A stretch of 64,000 bases of DNA from Streptomyces sp. NBC_00654. Its GTDB lineage: Bacteria; Actinomycetota; Actinomycetes; Streptomycetales; Streptomycetaceae. The position numbers and the translations under genes are program-made. Of the stretch, positions 1 to 9,406 are shown in pieces (the first letter of the stretch is position 1; the number at the start of each line of letters is the position of its first letter). Below the pieces are notes generated by a model. The model was given only the letters and a program-made list of their open reading frames with translations, did no database searches and was not told where the DNA came from. The stretch covers positions 124,001-188,000 of the forward strand of contig NZ_JAPEOB010000004.1 in assembly GCF_026341775.1 (NCBI RefSeq). The letters are read 5' to 3'.

Positions 1-342
1 GTCGCCGCGATGTACGGGGTGCTGACCGGGCTCGGCATCGCGTACGGCATCTTCTTCGCCACCGCCCTGGTCTGCCTGATCCGCGGCGGCTACCTGTGGG
101 GCCTGCACTTCATGGCCAAGCAGCGTGCGGCGGAGGCCGAGCAGGCCGAGCAGGCCAAGCAGGCGCAGGCGAAGCCGGCCGAGCAGCTCGTCGCCGTACC
201 CGCCCCCGCTCCCGTACCCGCGGCGGCCGGCGTGGTCGTGGCGGTACCCACCGGTGACCCGTGCCAGGACGGCACCTGCTTCCACGGCAAGTGCGCCGCC
301 GCGCGGGCGGAGAACGACAAAAAGGTGGCGATGCCCGTATGA
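1..342 (+). CDS. C-terminal part of an enediyne-cassette membrane protein (UnbU/E5-like?)
   Basis: The reading frame is open to the first base of the window, so this is the 3' end of a longer gene. The visible 113 residues contain one hydrophobic helix (about residues 7-27), then an Ala/Glu/Gln-rich stretch, a Pro/Val/Ala-rich linker and a Cys-containing tail (DPCQDGTCFHGKC). Its TGA overlaps the PKSE start by 4 bp (ATGA), so it is the gene immediately before the synthase in one operon. In enediyne clusters this place is usually taken by the conserved unbL/unbV/unbU (E3-E5) genes, and the membrane helix favours the integral membrane member. That assignment rests on position and one helix only. 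Confidence 0.5.
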   Translation, partial: VAAMYGVLTGLGIAYGIFFATALVCLIRGGYLWGLHFMAKQRAAEAEQAEQAKQAQAKPAEQLVAVPAPAPVPAAAGVVVAVPTGDPCQDGTCFHGKCAAARAENDKKVAMPV

Positions 343-3300
343 ACAGGATCGCGATAGTCGGGGTGGCGTGCAGCTACCCCGATGCCACCACCCCACGCGA
401 GCTGTGGGAGAACGCGGTCGCCGGCCGGCGGGCCTTTCGCAGGCTGCCCGACGTCCGCATGCGCCTGGACGACTACTACGACCCGGACCCCACGGCCCCG
501 GACAAGTTCTACGCCCGTAACGCCGCGGTCCTGGAGGGCTGGGAGTTCGACCGCATCGCCCACCGCATCGCGGGCAGCACCTACCGCTCCACCGACCTGA
601 CGCACTGGCTCGCACTGGACACCGCCACCCGGGCGCTGGCCGACGCGGGCTTCCCGGTCGGGGAGGGGCTGCCCCGCGAGCGCACCGGCGTCGTCGTCGG
701 CAACACCCTCACCGGCGAGTTCTCCCGCGCCAACGTGATGCGGCTGCGCTGGCCGTACGTACGCCGGGTGCTCGCCGACGCCCTCAAGGGGCAGGACTGG
801 GACGACGACCGGCTCGGCGAATTCCTCGAAGGAGTGGAGGACGCCTACAAGAAGCCGTTCCCCGCCATCGACGAGGACACCCTCGCGGGCGGCCTGTCCA
901 ATACCATCGCCGGCCGGATCTGCAACCACTTCGACCTGAACGGCGGCGGCTACACCGTCGACGGCGCGTGCTCCTCCTCGCTGCTGTCGGTCACCACCGC
1001 GGCCTCCTCGCTGCTGGGCGGCGACCTCGACGTCGCCGTCGCCGGCGGCGTCGACCTGTCCATCGACCCCTTCGAGATCATCGGCTTCGCCAAGACCGGC
1101 GCACTCGCCAAGAAGGAGATGCGGCTCTACGACCGCGGCTCCAACGGCTTCTGGCCGGGCGAGGGCTGCGGCATGGTCGTGCTGATGCGCGAGGAGGACG
1201 CCATCGCCGGCGGGCACCGCGTCTACGCCTCCATCGCCGGCTGGGGCATCTCCTCCGACGGACAGGGCGGCATCACCCGCCCCGAGGTCAGCGGCTATCA
1301 GCTCGCCATGGCCCGCGCCTACGAGCGGGCCGGATTCGGCATCGACACCGTGCCGCTCTTCGAGGGCCACGGCACCGGTACCGCCGTCGGCGACGCCACC
1401 GAGCTCACGGCCATCATGGGCGCCCGCGCCCAGGCCGACCCGAACGCCCCCAGCGCCGTCATCAGCTCCATCAAGGGCATGATCGGCCACACCAAGGCCG
1501 CCGCCGGGATCGCCGGACTGATCAAGGCGGCGATGGCCCTGGACGCGGCGATGCTGCCGCCCGCCATCGGCTGTGTGGACCCGCACGAACTTCTCACCGG
1601 CGAATCCGCCAACCTGCGGGTGCTGCGCAAGGCCGAGGCCTGGCCGAAGAACGCCCCGCTGCGCGCCGGGATCACCGCCATGGGCTTCGGCGGGATCAAC
1701 ACCCATGTCGTCCTCGACAAACCGGTACCCGCCAAGCGCCCGGCCGTCAGCCGCCGCGCCACCACCCTGGCCAACTCGCTCCAGGACGCCGAACTCCTGC
1801 TCCTGGACGGTGAGTCGCCCCAGGCACTCGCCGAACGCCTCACCCGGATCGCCGACTTCGCCGCACAGGTCTCCTACGCACAGCTCGCCGACCTGGCCGC
1901 CACCCTCCAGCGAGAACTGCGCGAACTGCCCTACCGGGCCGCCGTCGTCGTCACCTCGCCCGAGGACGCGGAGCTGCGGCTGCGCCGGCTGGCCGGCACC
2001 GCCGCCGACGAGGCGGCGGGCGACGGCCCGGTCCTCTCCTCCGACGGACGCACCTTCCTCGGCCGGGCCTCCGACAGCGCCCGTATCGGCTTCCTCTTCC
2101 CGGGCCAGGGCTCGGGCACCTCGACCGGCGGCGGCGCGCTCGCCCGCCGCTTCACCGAGGCCGCCGAGGTGTACCGGCGGGCCAAGCTGCCCACCACCGG
2201 CGACATGGTCGCCACCGACGTGGCCCAGCCGCGCATCGTCACCGGCTCCGCCGCCGGACTGCGCGTCCTGGACGCGCTCGGCATCGAGGCGGACATCGCC
2301 GTCGGCCACAGCCTCGGCGAACTCTCCGCCCTGCACTGGGCGGGCGCCCTGGACTCCGCCACCCTGCTGGAGGCGGCCCGGGTACGCGGAGCGGCCATGG
2401 CCGAGCACAGCGCCTCGGGCACCATGGCCTCGCTGGCCACCACCCCCGAGGAGGCCGGGGCGCTCATCGAAGAGCTCCCCGTCGTCATCTCCGGGTACAA
2501 CAGCCCCCGGCAGACCGTCGTCGCCGGAACCGTCGACGCCATCGCCACCGTCGCGGAGAGGGCCGGGCGGGCCGGTGTCACCTGCACCCGCCTCGCGGTG
2601 TCCCACGCCTTCCACTCGCCGCTCGTCGCCCCGGCCGCCGACTCCTTCGGCGACTGGCTCGCCGGAGCGCGCCTGGACGAGGTGGACCGCCGGGTCGTCT
2701 CCACCGTCACCGGTGAGGAACTGGACGGCGACACCGACCTCGCCAAGCTGCTGCGGCAGCAGATCACCGAGCCGGTGCTGTTCACCCAGGCGGTACGGTC
2801 GGCCGCCGCCGACGTCGACCTGTTCATCGAGGTCGGCCCCGGCCGGGTGCTCGCCGGCATGGCGGCAGCCGCCGCCGACGTACCGGCCGTCGCCCTGAAC
2901 ACCGACGACGAGTCCCTGCGCGGACTGCTCCAGGTCGTCGGCGCCGCCTATGTGCTGGGCGCCCCGCTCATCCACGAGCGGCTCTTCAACGACCGGCTGA
3001 CCCGGCCGCTGGAGGTCGGCGCGGAGTTCAGCTTCCTGACCAACCCCTGCGAGCAGGCACCCGATGTCGTCCTGCCGGCCGCACGCGGCCCGCGTACGGA
3101 GGACTCCGGCGACGGCGCCACCGCACAGGCCGGCAGCTCGGCGGGGGAGTCGGCGCTCGACGTGCTGCGCGCCCTGGTCGCCGAGCGGGCCGAGCTGCCG
3201 CCCGAGCTCGTCGACGAGAACAGCAGCCTCCTGGACGACCTGCACATGAGCTCGATCACGGTCGGCCAGATCGTCAACCAGGCCGCCGTCCAGCTCGGCC

Positions 3301-6155
3301 TCACCGCCGCCCACGTACCGACCAACTTCGCCACCGCCACGGTGGCCGAACTGGCCGAGGCGCTCACCACCCTGGCCGAGACCGGCGGAGAGGGAGCGGA
3401 CACCGCGTCCGTCGTGGCGGGCTCCGCCGCCTGGGCCCGCCCGTTCGCCGTCGACCTCGACGCGATCACGCGGCCCGCCGCCGTACCGGGCGGGGAGAAC
3501 GGGAGCTGGGAGCTGTTCACCGCCCCGGACCACCCCTTCGCGAAGGACGTGCAACGCGCCCTGGAAGGGGCCGCGGTGGGCTCCGGTGTCCTGGTCTGTC
3601 TGCCGCCCGGCTGCTCCCAGGAGCAGATCGCGCACGCGCTGGACGGAGCCAGGGCCGCCCTCGCGGGCGACCGCGAACGCCGCTTCGTCCTGGTGCAGCA
3701 CGGCCGGGGCGCGGCCGGACTGGCCAAGACCCTGCACCTGGAGGCACCGCACCTGCGGACCACCGTCGTCCACACCCCGGTGGCCGAGGGCGCCGCGGAC
3801 CGGGTGGCCGCCGAGGTCGCCGCGACCGGCCGCTTCAGCGAGGTCCACCTCGCCGCCGACGGCAGCCGCCGCGTTCCGGTGCTCCGCGCCCTGCCGGTCC
3901 GTGCCGAGCGCACCGACCAGGTGCTGAACTCCTCCGACGTCCTGCTCGTCACCGGCGGCGGCAAGGGCATCACCGCCGAGTGCGCGCTCGCCGTGGCCCG
4001 GGAGACCGGAGCCGTGCTGGCCGTCCTCGGCCGGTCCGACCCCGCGCAGGACCAGGACCTCGCCGCGAACCTGCGGCGCATGGCGGACAGCGGGGCGACA
4101 GTGCGCTACGCCGCCGCCGATGTCACCGACCCCGTGCGCGTCGCCGCGGCCGTCGCCGAACTCACCGAGGCGCTCGGCCCGGTCACCGCCGTACTGCACG
4201 GAGCGGGCCGCAACGAACCCGCCGCCCTCACCGGCCTCGGCATGGACACCGTCCGCGCCACGTTCGCCCCCAAGGTCGACGGGCTGCGCACCGTCCTGGA
4301 CGCCGTCGGCGAGGAGAACCTGAAGCTCCTCGTCACCTTCGGCAGCATCATCGGCCGGGCCGGACTGCGCGGCGAGGCGCACTACGCCACCGCCAACGAA
4401 TGGCTGGCCGACCTCACCGAGGAGGTCGCCCGCAACAACCCCGACTGCCGTGCCCTGTGCATGGAGTGGTCCGTATGGTCCGGCATCGGCATGGGCGAGA
4501 AGCTCTCCGTCGTCGAGTCCCTGTCCCGCGAGGGCATCGTCCCGGTCTCGCCCGACCAGGGCGTCGAGATCCTGCTGCGGCTGATCTCGGACCCGGACGC
4601 GCCCGTGGTGACGGTGATCAGCGGACGTACGGAAGGCATCGAGACCGTACGCCGGGACCTGCCGCCGCTGCCGCTGCTGCGGTTCACCGGCGCCCCGCTC
4701 ATCCGCTACCACGGGGTCGAGCTGGTCACCGAGGTCGAACTGAACGCGGGTACCGACCTCTACCTCGCCGATCACCTGCTCGACGGCAACCTGCTGCTGC
4801 CCGCCGTGCTGGGCATGGAGGCCATGGTCCAGGTCGCGGCCGCGGCCACCGGGCGCACCGACGTACCGGTCATCGAGGGGGCGCGGTTCCTGCGGCCCAT
4901 CGTGGTGCCGCCCGCCGGGACCACCCGCATCCGCATCGCGGCCACCGTCACCGACACCGACACGGTGGACGTAGCCATCCACGCGGAGGACACCGGCTTC
5001 GTCGCCGAGCACTTCCGGGCCAGGCTGGACTACTCCGGTACGGCCATCCCCGACGGGCCCCCGGCCCAGGTGGGCCCGGACGTCCCGGCCGCCCCGCTGG
5101 ACCCGGCGGCCGACCTGTACGGCGGCGTCCTCTTCCAGGGCGAGCGCTTCCAGCGGCTGCGCCGCTTCCACCGGGCCGCCGCCCGGCACGTCGACGCCGA
5201 TGTGGCGATCGGCGCGCCGTCCGGCTGGTTCGCCGGCTTCCTGCCGGGCACGCTGCTGCTGGCCGACCCGGGGATGCGGGACGCGCTGATGCACGGCAAC
5301 CAGGTGTGCGTCCCCGACGCGACCCTGCTGCCGTCCGGCATCGAGCGGCTCTACCCCATGGCCGCCGGCACCGATCTGCCGGAGGAGGTGCGCTACTGCG
5401 CCACCGAGCGCTACCGGGACGGCGACACCTATGTGTACGACATCGCGGTACGCACCCCCGACGGCACCGTCGTCGAGCGGTGGGAGGGGCTCACCCTGAA
5501 CGCCGTCCGCAAGTCGGACGGCTCCGGACCGTGGGTCGCGCCGCTGCTCGGCTCGTACCTGGAACGGACCCTGGAGGAGGTGCTCGGCACCCATCTCGAC
5601 GTCGCCGTCGAACCGGACCTGCCCGGCGCCGGGAAGTCCGCCGCCGATCGCCGCGCGGCCACCGCGCGGGCCGTTCAGCGGGCCCTGGGCGAGAGCGCCG
5701 AGGTGCGCTACCGGCCCGACGGCCGCCCCGAACTCGACGACGGGAGCCACCTCTCGGCGGCCCACGGTCTGGGGGTGACCCTCGGGGTCGTCGCCGCGAC
5801 GACCGTGGCCTGCGACGTCGAGGCGGTCAACATGCGCAGCGCCGCCGAATGGGAGGGACTGCTCGGCGAACACGCCGGGCTGGCCGCCCTGGTGGCCAAG
5901 GAGACGGGGGAGACCCCCGACACCGCGGCGACCCGGGTGTGGGGTGCCGTCGAGTGCCTGAAGAAGGCCGGACTGCTCGGCGGGGTGCCCCTGACCCTGG
6001 TCCCGCAGACCCGGGACAACTGGGTCGTCCTCACCTCGGGCGGACTGCGCATCGCCACCTTCGTCACGTCGCTGCGCAACGCCCTGGAACCGGCGGTGTT
6101 CGCCTTCCTCACGGACGGCCGGGAAACCGAACGGGCCGAGGGGGCGGCGGGGTGA
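339..6155 (+). CDS. pksE: Enediyne polyketide synthase PKSE (KS-AT-ACP-KR-DH-PPT)
   Basis: Iterative type I synthase that builds the linear polyene precursor of the enediyne warhead. Length is 1938 residues, normal for PKSE. Domains in order: ketosynthase, residues 1-460, with Cys211 in DGACSSS, His344 in HGTGTAVGD and His384 in GHTKAAAG; acyltransferase, about 580-880, with FPGQGS and Ser658 in GHSLGE; ACP, about 945-1015, with the enediyne-type DDLHMSSITVG motif (phosphopantetheine on Ser971 or Ser972); ketoreductase from about 1195 with LLVTGGGKG; dehydratase with His1479 in ADHLLDG; and a C-terminal phosphopantetheinyl transferase-like domain from about 1660. The ATG at 339 overlaps the upstream stop by 4 bp and starts exactly at the conserved NRIAIVGVAC block, so the longer upstream reading frame is not used. 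The stop overlaps the next gene, which implies translational coupling. Confidence 0.97.
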   Translation: MNRIAIVGVACSYPDATTPRELWENAVAGRRAFRRLPDVRMRLDDYYDPDPTAPDKFYARNAAVLEGWEFDRIAHRIAGSTYRSTDLTHWLALDTATRALADAGFPVGEGLPRERTGVVVGNTLTGEFSRANVMRLRWPYVRRVLADALKGQDWDDDRLGEFLEGVEDAYKKPFPAIDEDTLAGGLSNTIAGRICNHFDLNGGGYTVDGACSSSLLSVTTAASSLLGGDLDVAVAGGVDLSIDPFEIIGFAKTGALAKKEMRLYDRGSNGFWPGEGCGMVVLMREEDAIAGGHRVYASIAGWGISSDGQGGITRPEVSGYQLAMARAYERAGFGIDTVPLFEGHGTGTAVGDATELTAIMGARAQADPNAPSAVISSIKGMIGHTKAAAGIAGLIKAAMALDAAMLPPAIGCVDPHELLTGESANLRVLRKAEAWPKNAPLRAGITAMGFGGINTHVVLDKPVPAKRPAVSRRATTLANSLQDAELLLLDGESPQALAERLTRIADFAAQVSYAQLADLAATLQRELRELPYRAAVVVTSPEDAELRLRRLAGTAADEAAGDGPVLSSDGRTFLGRASDSARIGFLFPGQGSGTSTGGGALARRFTEAAEVYRRAKLPTTGDMVATDVAQPRIVTGSAAGLRVLDALGIEADIAVGHSLGELSALHWAGALDSATLLEAARVRGAAMAEHSASGTMASLATTPEEAGALIEELPVVISGYNSPRQTVVAGTVDAIATVAERAGRAGVTCTRLAVSHAFHSPLVAPAADSFGDWLAGARLDEVDRRVVSTVTGEELDGDTDLAKLLRQQITEPVLFTQAVRSAAADVDLFIEVGPGRVLAGMAAAAADVPAVALNTDDESLRGLLQVVGAAYVLGAPLIHERLFNDRLTRPLEVGAEFSFLTNPCEQAPDVVLPAARGPRTEDSGDGATAQAGSSAGESALDVLRALVAERAELPPELVDENSSLLDDLHMSSITVGQIVNQAAVQLGLTAAHVPTNFATATVAELAEALTTLAETGGEGADTASVVAGSAAWARPFAVDLDAITRPAAVPGGENGSWELFTAPDHPFAKDVQRALEGAAVGSGVLVCLPPGCSQEQIAHALDGARAALAGDRERRFVLVQHGRGAAGLAKTLHLEAPHLRTTVVHTPVAEGAADRVAAEVAATGRFSEVHLAADGSRRVPVLRALPVRAERTDQVLNSSDVLLVTGGGKGITAECALAVARETGAVLAVLGRSDPAQDQDLAANLRRMADSGATVRYAAADVTDPVRVAAAVAELTEALGPVTAVLHGAGRNEPAALTGLGMDTVRATFAPKVDGLRTVLDAVGEENLKLLVTFGSIIGRAGLRGEAHYATANEWLADLTEEVARNNPDCRALCMEWSVWSGIGMGEKLSVVESLSREGIVPVSPDQGVEILLRLISDPDAPVVTVISGRTEGIETVRRDLPPLPLLRFTGAPLIRYHGVELVTEVELNAGTDLYLADHLLDGNLLLPAVLGMEAMVQVAAAATGRTDVPVIEGARFLRPIVVPPAGTTRIRIAATVTDTDTVDVAIHAEDTGFVAEHFRARLDYSGTAIPDGPPAQVGPDVPAAPLDPAADLYGGVLFQGERFQRLRRFHRAAARHVDADVAIGAPSGWFAGFLPGTLLLADPGMRDALMHGNQVCVPDATLLPSGIERLYPMAAGTDLPEEVRYCATERYRDGDTYVYDIAVRTPDGTVVERWEGLTLNAVRKSDGSGPWVAPLLGSYLERTLEEVLGTHLDVAVEPDLPGAGKSAADRRAATARAVQRALGESAEVRYRPDGRPELDDGSHLSAAHGLGVTLGVVAATTVACDVEAVNMRSAAEWEGLLGEHAGLAALVAKETGETPDTAATRVWGAVECLKKAGLLGGVPLTLVPQTRDNWVVLTSGGLRIATFVTSLRNALEPAVFAFLTDGRETERAEGAAG

Positions 6156-6631
6156 GCGCCATGACGGCGACGACGGGTACGGACAGCCACTCCGTGTACC
6201 GGCACACGGTCGCCTTCGCCGAGACCGATCTCTGTGGCACCGCCGACTATGTGACGTACATGATCTGGCAGGGACGCTGCCGCCGGGAGTTCTTCCGCGA
6301 GGCGCTCGGCCACGCGGAGGACCGGGCCGACGGTACGAGGCTGTTCACCCTCCAGGCGGACTGCGAACTGCTGGAGGCGGTGCAGGCACGCGACCGGCTG
6401 TCCGTCCGTGTACGGGTGGCGGACATCGGCCACACCGAGTTCGGTCTCGTCTTCGAGTACGTCAAGGAGACACCACAGGGTGAGGTGCTGGTGGCCCACG
6501 GCCGGCAGCGCGTCGCCGTCATGAGCGGTCCGCCCACCGCCCCCGTTCCCGCAATGATCCCCGACGTGCTGGCGCGAGTGCTGGCACTTTACGCGGCCGG
6601 TTCCCGGCCTTCGGCTGGGAGGCAGATATGA
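6152..6631 (+). CDS. E10-like hotdog thioesterase, divergent copy next to PKSE
   Basis: Hotdog-fold thioesterase of the enediyne TEBC/E10 family, 159 residues, expected to release the polyene from PKSE. It keeps the family layout: HTVAFAETD, then DYVTY and WQGRCRREFF. Compared with the second copy at 13204 and with CalE7 (Asn19, Tyr29, Arg37), the Tyr and Arg are present, but the Asn of the ETN motif is Asp here and GNVYYVNY reads GTADYVTY. GTG at 6152 overlaps the PKSE stop as GTGA; an in-frame ATG at 6161 is an equally possible start. The 3' end overlaps the E6 start by 4 bp. It occupies the usual E10 position but is the less canonical of the two copies. Confidence 0.88.
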   Translation: MSAMTATTGTDSHSVYRHTVAFAETDLCGTADYVTYMIWQGRCRREFFREALGHAEDRADGTRLFTLQADCELLEAVQARDRLSVRVRVADIGHTEFGLVFEYVKETPQGEVLVAHGRQRVAVMSGPPTAPVPAMIPDVLARVLALYAAGSRPSAGRQI

Positions 6632-7176
6632 GTCTGATGGCTGCTCCGCCCGCGGAGCTCGTCGACGTGCTGGACAGCAAACAACTGAGGGCGACCTTCG
6701 GGGCGTTCCCCACCGGGGTCACCGTGGTGACCGTCGGCGGGGATGCCCCGCGGGGCATGACGGCCAACTCCTTCGCCTCCGTCTCCCTCGCCCCGCCGCT
6801 GGTGCTGTTCTGCGTCAACAAGGACGCGGTGATGCACCACAACCTGGAGCACTCGTCCACCTTCTCCGTGTCGGTGCTGGGCGCCGGCCAGGAGGCGGTG
6901 GCCCGGCACTTCGCCAACCGGTCGCGCCCCGCCGGAGCGGGCCAGTTCGGCACCGTCGGCTGGACGCCCGGACAGGTCTCCGACGCCCCGCTGATCGAGG
7001 GGGCGGTGGCCCACCTGGAGTGCGGGAAGTGGCAGGTGTACGACGGCGGTGACCACACGATCTTCCTGGGCAAGGTCCTCACGGCCGCGCGCTGGCCCGA
7101 CCGGGAGTCCCTGCTCTTCTCCGACGGGCGCTTCCGCGGCTTCCTCCCCGAACACCGCGAAGGCAGGGCGGCATGA
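6628..7176 (+). CDS. E6: Flavin reductase (E6 family)
   Basis: Flavin reductase of the HpaC/flavin-reductase-like FMN-binding family, 182 residues, like SgcE6. Such enzymes use NADH to make reduced flavin for partner monooxygenases. The N-terminal part shows the typical FGAFPTGVTVVTVGG motif followed by MTANSFASVSLAPPLV, the flavin-binding part of the split barrel. In C-1027 biosynthesis SgcE6 supplies FADH2 to the hydroxylase SgcC. The SgcC-like protein at 29358-30941 and the two acyl-CoA-dehydrogenase-like flavoenzymes are the likely clients here (inference). The ATG follows a GGGAGG ribosome site and overlaps the thioesterase stop by 4 bp; the 3' end overlaps E7 by 4 bp. Confidence 0.93.
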   Translation: MSLMAAPPAELVDVLDSKQLRATFGAFPTGVTVVTVGGDAPRGMTANSFASVSLAPPLVLFCVNKDAVMHHNLEHSSTFSVSVLGAGQEAVARHFANRSRPAGAGQFGTVGWTPGQVSDAPLIEGAVAHLECGKWQVYDGGDHTIFLGKVLTAARWPDRESLLFSDGRFRGFLPEHREGRAA

Positions 7177-8522
7177 GCGTCGACCCGCCCGGACCGCCGG
7201 TCCGGGCCCTGCCGGGGCTCCTGAGGAAGCTCTCCGTCGACCGGCTGGGCATGATGAAGGACGCCGCCGCCCTGGGCGACGCCGTCCGGGTGTCCATGGG
7301 ACCCAAGAAGCTCTACATCTTCAACCGGCCCGACTACGCCAAACACGTCCTGGCCGACAACAGCGCCAACTACCACAAGGGCATCGGCCTGGTGCAGGCC
7401 CGCCGGGTGCTGGGCGACGGCCTGCTGACCAGCGACGGTGAGGTCTGGCGCAACCAGCGCCGGGCGGTGCAGCCCGCGTTCAAACCGGGCCGTATCAACC
7501 AGCAGGCCGACGCCGTCGCCGAGGAGGCGGCCAAGCTCGTCGCCCTGCTGCGCACCCACGAGGGCGGCGGCCCGGTCGACGTCCTCCAGGAGGTCACCGG
7601 GCTCACCCTCGGGGTGCTCGGCCGCACCCTGCTGGACTCCGACCTCACGGCCCACGAATCCGTCGCGCACGCCTTCGAGGACGTCCAGGACCAGGCCATG
7701 CTGGAGATGGTCAGCCAGGGCATGGTGCCCTGGTGGCTCCCGCTGCCCGCGCAGCGGCGCTTCCGCGTGGCCCGCCGGGAGCTGTACCGGGTCGTCGACC
7801 TGCTGGTCGCCGACCGCAGCGCGCGGATGGCCGGCGGTGAGCCGGCCGACGACGCGCTGTCCAGGATCATCGTGGCGGCCCGCAAGCAGCGGCACGACCC
7901 CGCCGGGGTCCGCAAACGGCTGCGGGAGGAACTGGTCACGCTGCTGCTCGCCGGGCACGAGACCACGGCCAGCACCCTCGGCTGGACGCTCCACCTGGTG
8001 GAGCGTCATCCCGAGGTGCGCGCCGCGGTCCGCGCGGAGGCCCGCGCCGTCCTCGGTGACCGGGTCCCCGACGTGGAGGATCTGCACCGGTTGACGTACA
8101 CGACCAAGGTGGTGCAGGAGGCGATGCGGCTGTACCCGCCGGTGTGGGTGCTGCCGAGGGTCGCCCAGCGGGCCGACGAGGTCGGCGGCTTCCGGGTCTC
8201 GGCCAAGGCGGACGTGCTGATCTGCCCGTACATCATGCACCGCAATCCGAGCCTGTGGGAGGAGCCGGAGCGGTTCGACCCCGAGCGGTTCGACCCGCAG
8301 CGGGTCGCCAGCCGGCCCCGGTACGCGTACATCCCGTTCGGCGCCGGACCCAGGTTCTGCGTGGGCAGCAACCTCGGGATGATGGAGGCGGTGTTCGTCA
8401 CGGCCCTGGTCACCCGGGACCTGGAACTGCGTACCGTCCCCGGCCACCGGGCGGTGGCCGAGCCCATGCTCTCGCTGCGGATGCGCGGCGGGCTGCCGAT
8501 GACGGTGCATCCGGTGGGCTGA
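7173..8522 (+). CDS. E7: Cytochrome P450 (E7 family)
   Basis: Cytochrome P450 of 449 residues, matching the position and type of SgcE7. The I-helix oxygen-binding motif is LLLAGHETTAS, the ExxR helix appears as EAMR, and the heme loop is FGAGPRFCVG with ligand Cys396. It is longer than typical secondary-metabolite P450s and has the IPFGAGPRFC style of CYP102/CYP4-like enzymes. It ends the coupled PKSE-thioesterase-E6-E7 operon: its start overlaps the E6 stop by 4 bp, and a strong hairpin follows the stop codon. The role is presumably an oxidation of the enediyne core; the exact step is not known from sequence. Confidence 0.94.
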   Translation: MSVDPPGPPVRALPGLLRKLSVDRLGMMKDAAALGDAVRVSMGPKKLYIFNRPDYAKHVLADNSANYHKGIGLVQARRVLGDGLLTSDGEVWRNQRRAVQPAFKPGRINQQADAVAEEAAKLVALLRTHEGGGPVDVLQEVTGLTLGVLGRTLLDSDLTAHESVAHAFEDVQDQAMLEMVSQGMVPWWLPLPAQRRFRVARRELYRVVDLLVADRSARMAGGEPADDALSRIIVAARKQRHDPAGVRKRLREELVTLLLAGHETTASTLGWTLHLVERHPEVRAAVRAEARAVLGDRVPDVEDLHRLTYTTKVVQEAMRLYPPVWVLPRVAQRADEVGGFRVSAKADVLICPYIMHRNPSLWEEPERFDPERFDPQRVASRPRYAYIPFGAGPRFCVGSNLGMMEAVFVTALVTRDLELRTVPGHRAVAEPMLSLRMRGGLPMTVHPVG

Positions 8523-8523
8523 G

Positions 8524-8595
8524 GCCCCCGGGCATGACGACGCGGGGCCGGACACAACCGATGTGTCCGGCCCCGCATCGTCATGCCCGGGGGGC
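8524..8595. terminator. Bidirectional hairpin terminator
   Basis: Long inverted repeat of about 33 bp per arm with a 5-base loop (ACCGA) and one arm mismatch, lying between the convergent ends of E7 and the AraC-type regulator. Confidence 0.85.
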
Positions 8596-8604
8596 GCCGC
8601 GAGG

Positions 8605-9381
8605 TCAGCGCAGCGCGCCCCGGGAGAGGGTGTCGGCCGAGCCGAAGCGGGCCAGCAGCAGCGGCGGGTCCAGCTCGTCCACCGGGCGCAGCAGGATCTC
8701 CACCGGCCGCAGGATCTCACCCGGGTGGACGGAGACGGGCCCGTGCTGCCCGACGGACAGCATGTCCGTTTCCCCGGAGCCGAAGGACTGGTGCTCGTGC
8801 CCGTGGGGGACGGAGTGGCCCAGGACGTACCAGGCGCCGTTGGGTACGTCCTTGAGCTCGAAGTCCCCCGGACCGTCGAGCATCGTCCAGCGCACCGGCC
8901 GGCCCTGACGGACCCGGCTGGGGAAGAGCCCGACGAAGACGTCACCGGGCCGCTGGCCGGGGGTGAGGAGCACCCGGCCGCGCAGCGACAGACGGGTGTA
9001 CGCGAAGGACGAGGCGCGGGTGACGGTCGCCGGGAAGTTCGGCAGCACACCGCCGAAATCGCGGTACGCGCTCGGTGAGAGCCCGACGCAGGCCTTGAAG
9101 CGGGAACTGAAGGTTCCGACGCTGCTGTATCCGACCTGGCTGCTGATATCGGCGACGCTGAAATCCGTGTTCACGAGAAGTCTTTTGGCTTCCTGGATCC
9201 GCAGCGCGGACAGAAAACGGCCCGGCGATGTTCCGGTGACGTCACGGAAGATCCGGGTGAAATGGAATTTGCTGAACATGGCCGTACGCGCCATGTCGTC
9301 GATCGTGAGGTCCTGACCGAGGTTGACGTGCATGTAACCGATCACCCGGCGGACAGCGTGCTCGATGGTGTTGGTGGTCAC
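8605..9381 (-). CDS. AraC-family transcriptional regulator (SgcR2-like)
   Basis: 258-residue regulator with the AraC/XylS DNA-binding domain at the N-terminus: two helix-turn-helix units spanning ARTAMFSKFHFTRIFRD and ISSQVGYSSVGTFSSRFK. An uncharacterised C-terminal half follows. C-1027 clusters carry an AraC/XylS regulator (SgcR2) together with a StrR-like one (SgcR1), and the same pair is adjacent here. GTG at 9381 is preferred because AGGGAG lies 5 nt upstream; an ATG at 9402 would add seven residues. It lies just downstream of the StrR-like gene on the same strand, so the two are probably co-transcribed. The target sites are not known. Confidence 0.9.
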   Translation of the reverse strand: MTTNTIEHAVRRVIGYMHVNLGQDLTIDDMARTAMFSKFHFTRIFRDVTGTSPGRFLSALRIQEAKRLLVNTDFSVADISSQVGYSSVGTFSSRFKACVGLSPSAYRDFGGVLPNFPATVTRASSFAYTRLSLRGRVLLTPGQRPGDVFVGLFPSRVRQGRPVRWTMLDGPGDFELKDVPNGAWYVLGHSVPHGHEHQSFGSGETDMLSVGQHGPVSVHPGEILRPVEILLRPVDELDPPLLLARFGSADTLSRGALR

Positions 9382-9406
9382 CGTATCTCCCTGTCGAGGC
9401 ATTGCG

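Noticed and set aside
90..5873. A 1927-codon open frame on the minus strand opposite PKSE
   Set aside because: It is the complement shadow of the high-GC PKSE gene: Gly/Arg/Asp-rich with no domain, while the plus strand has all PKSE motifs.
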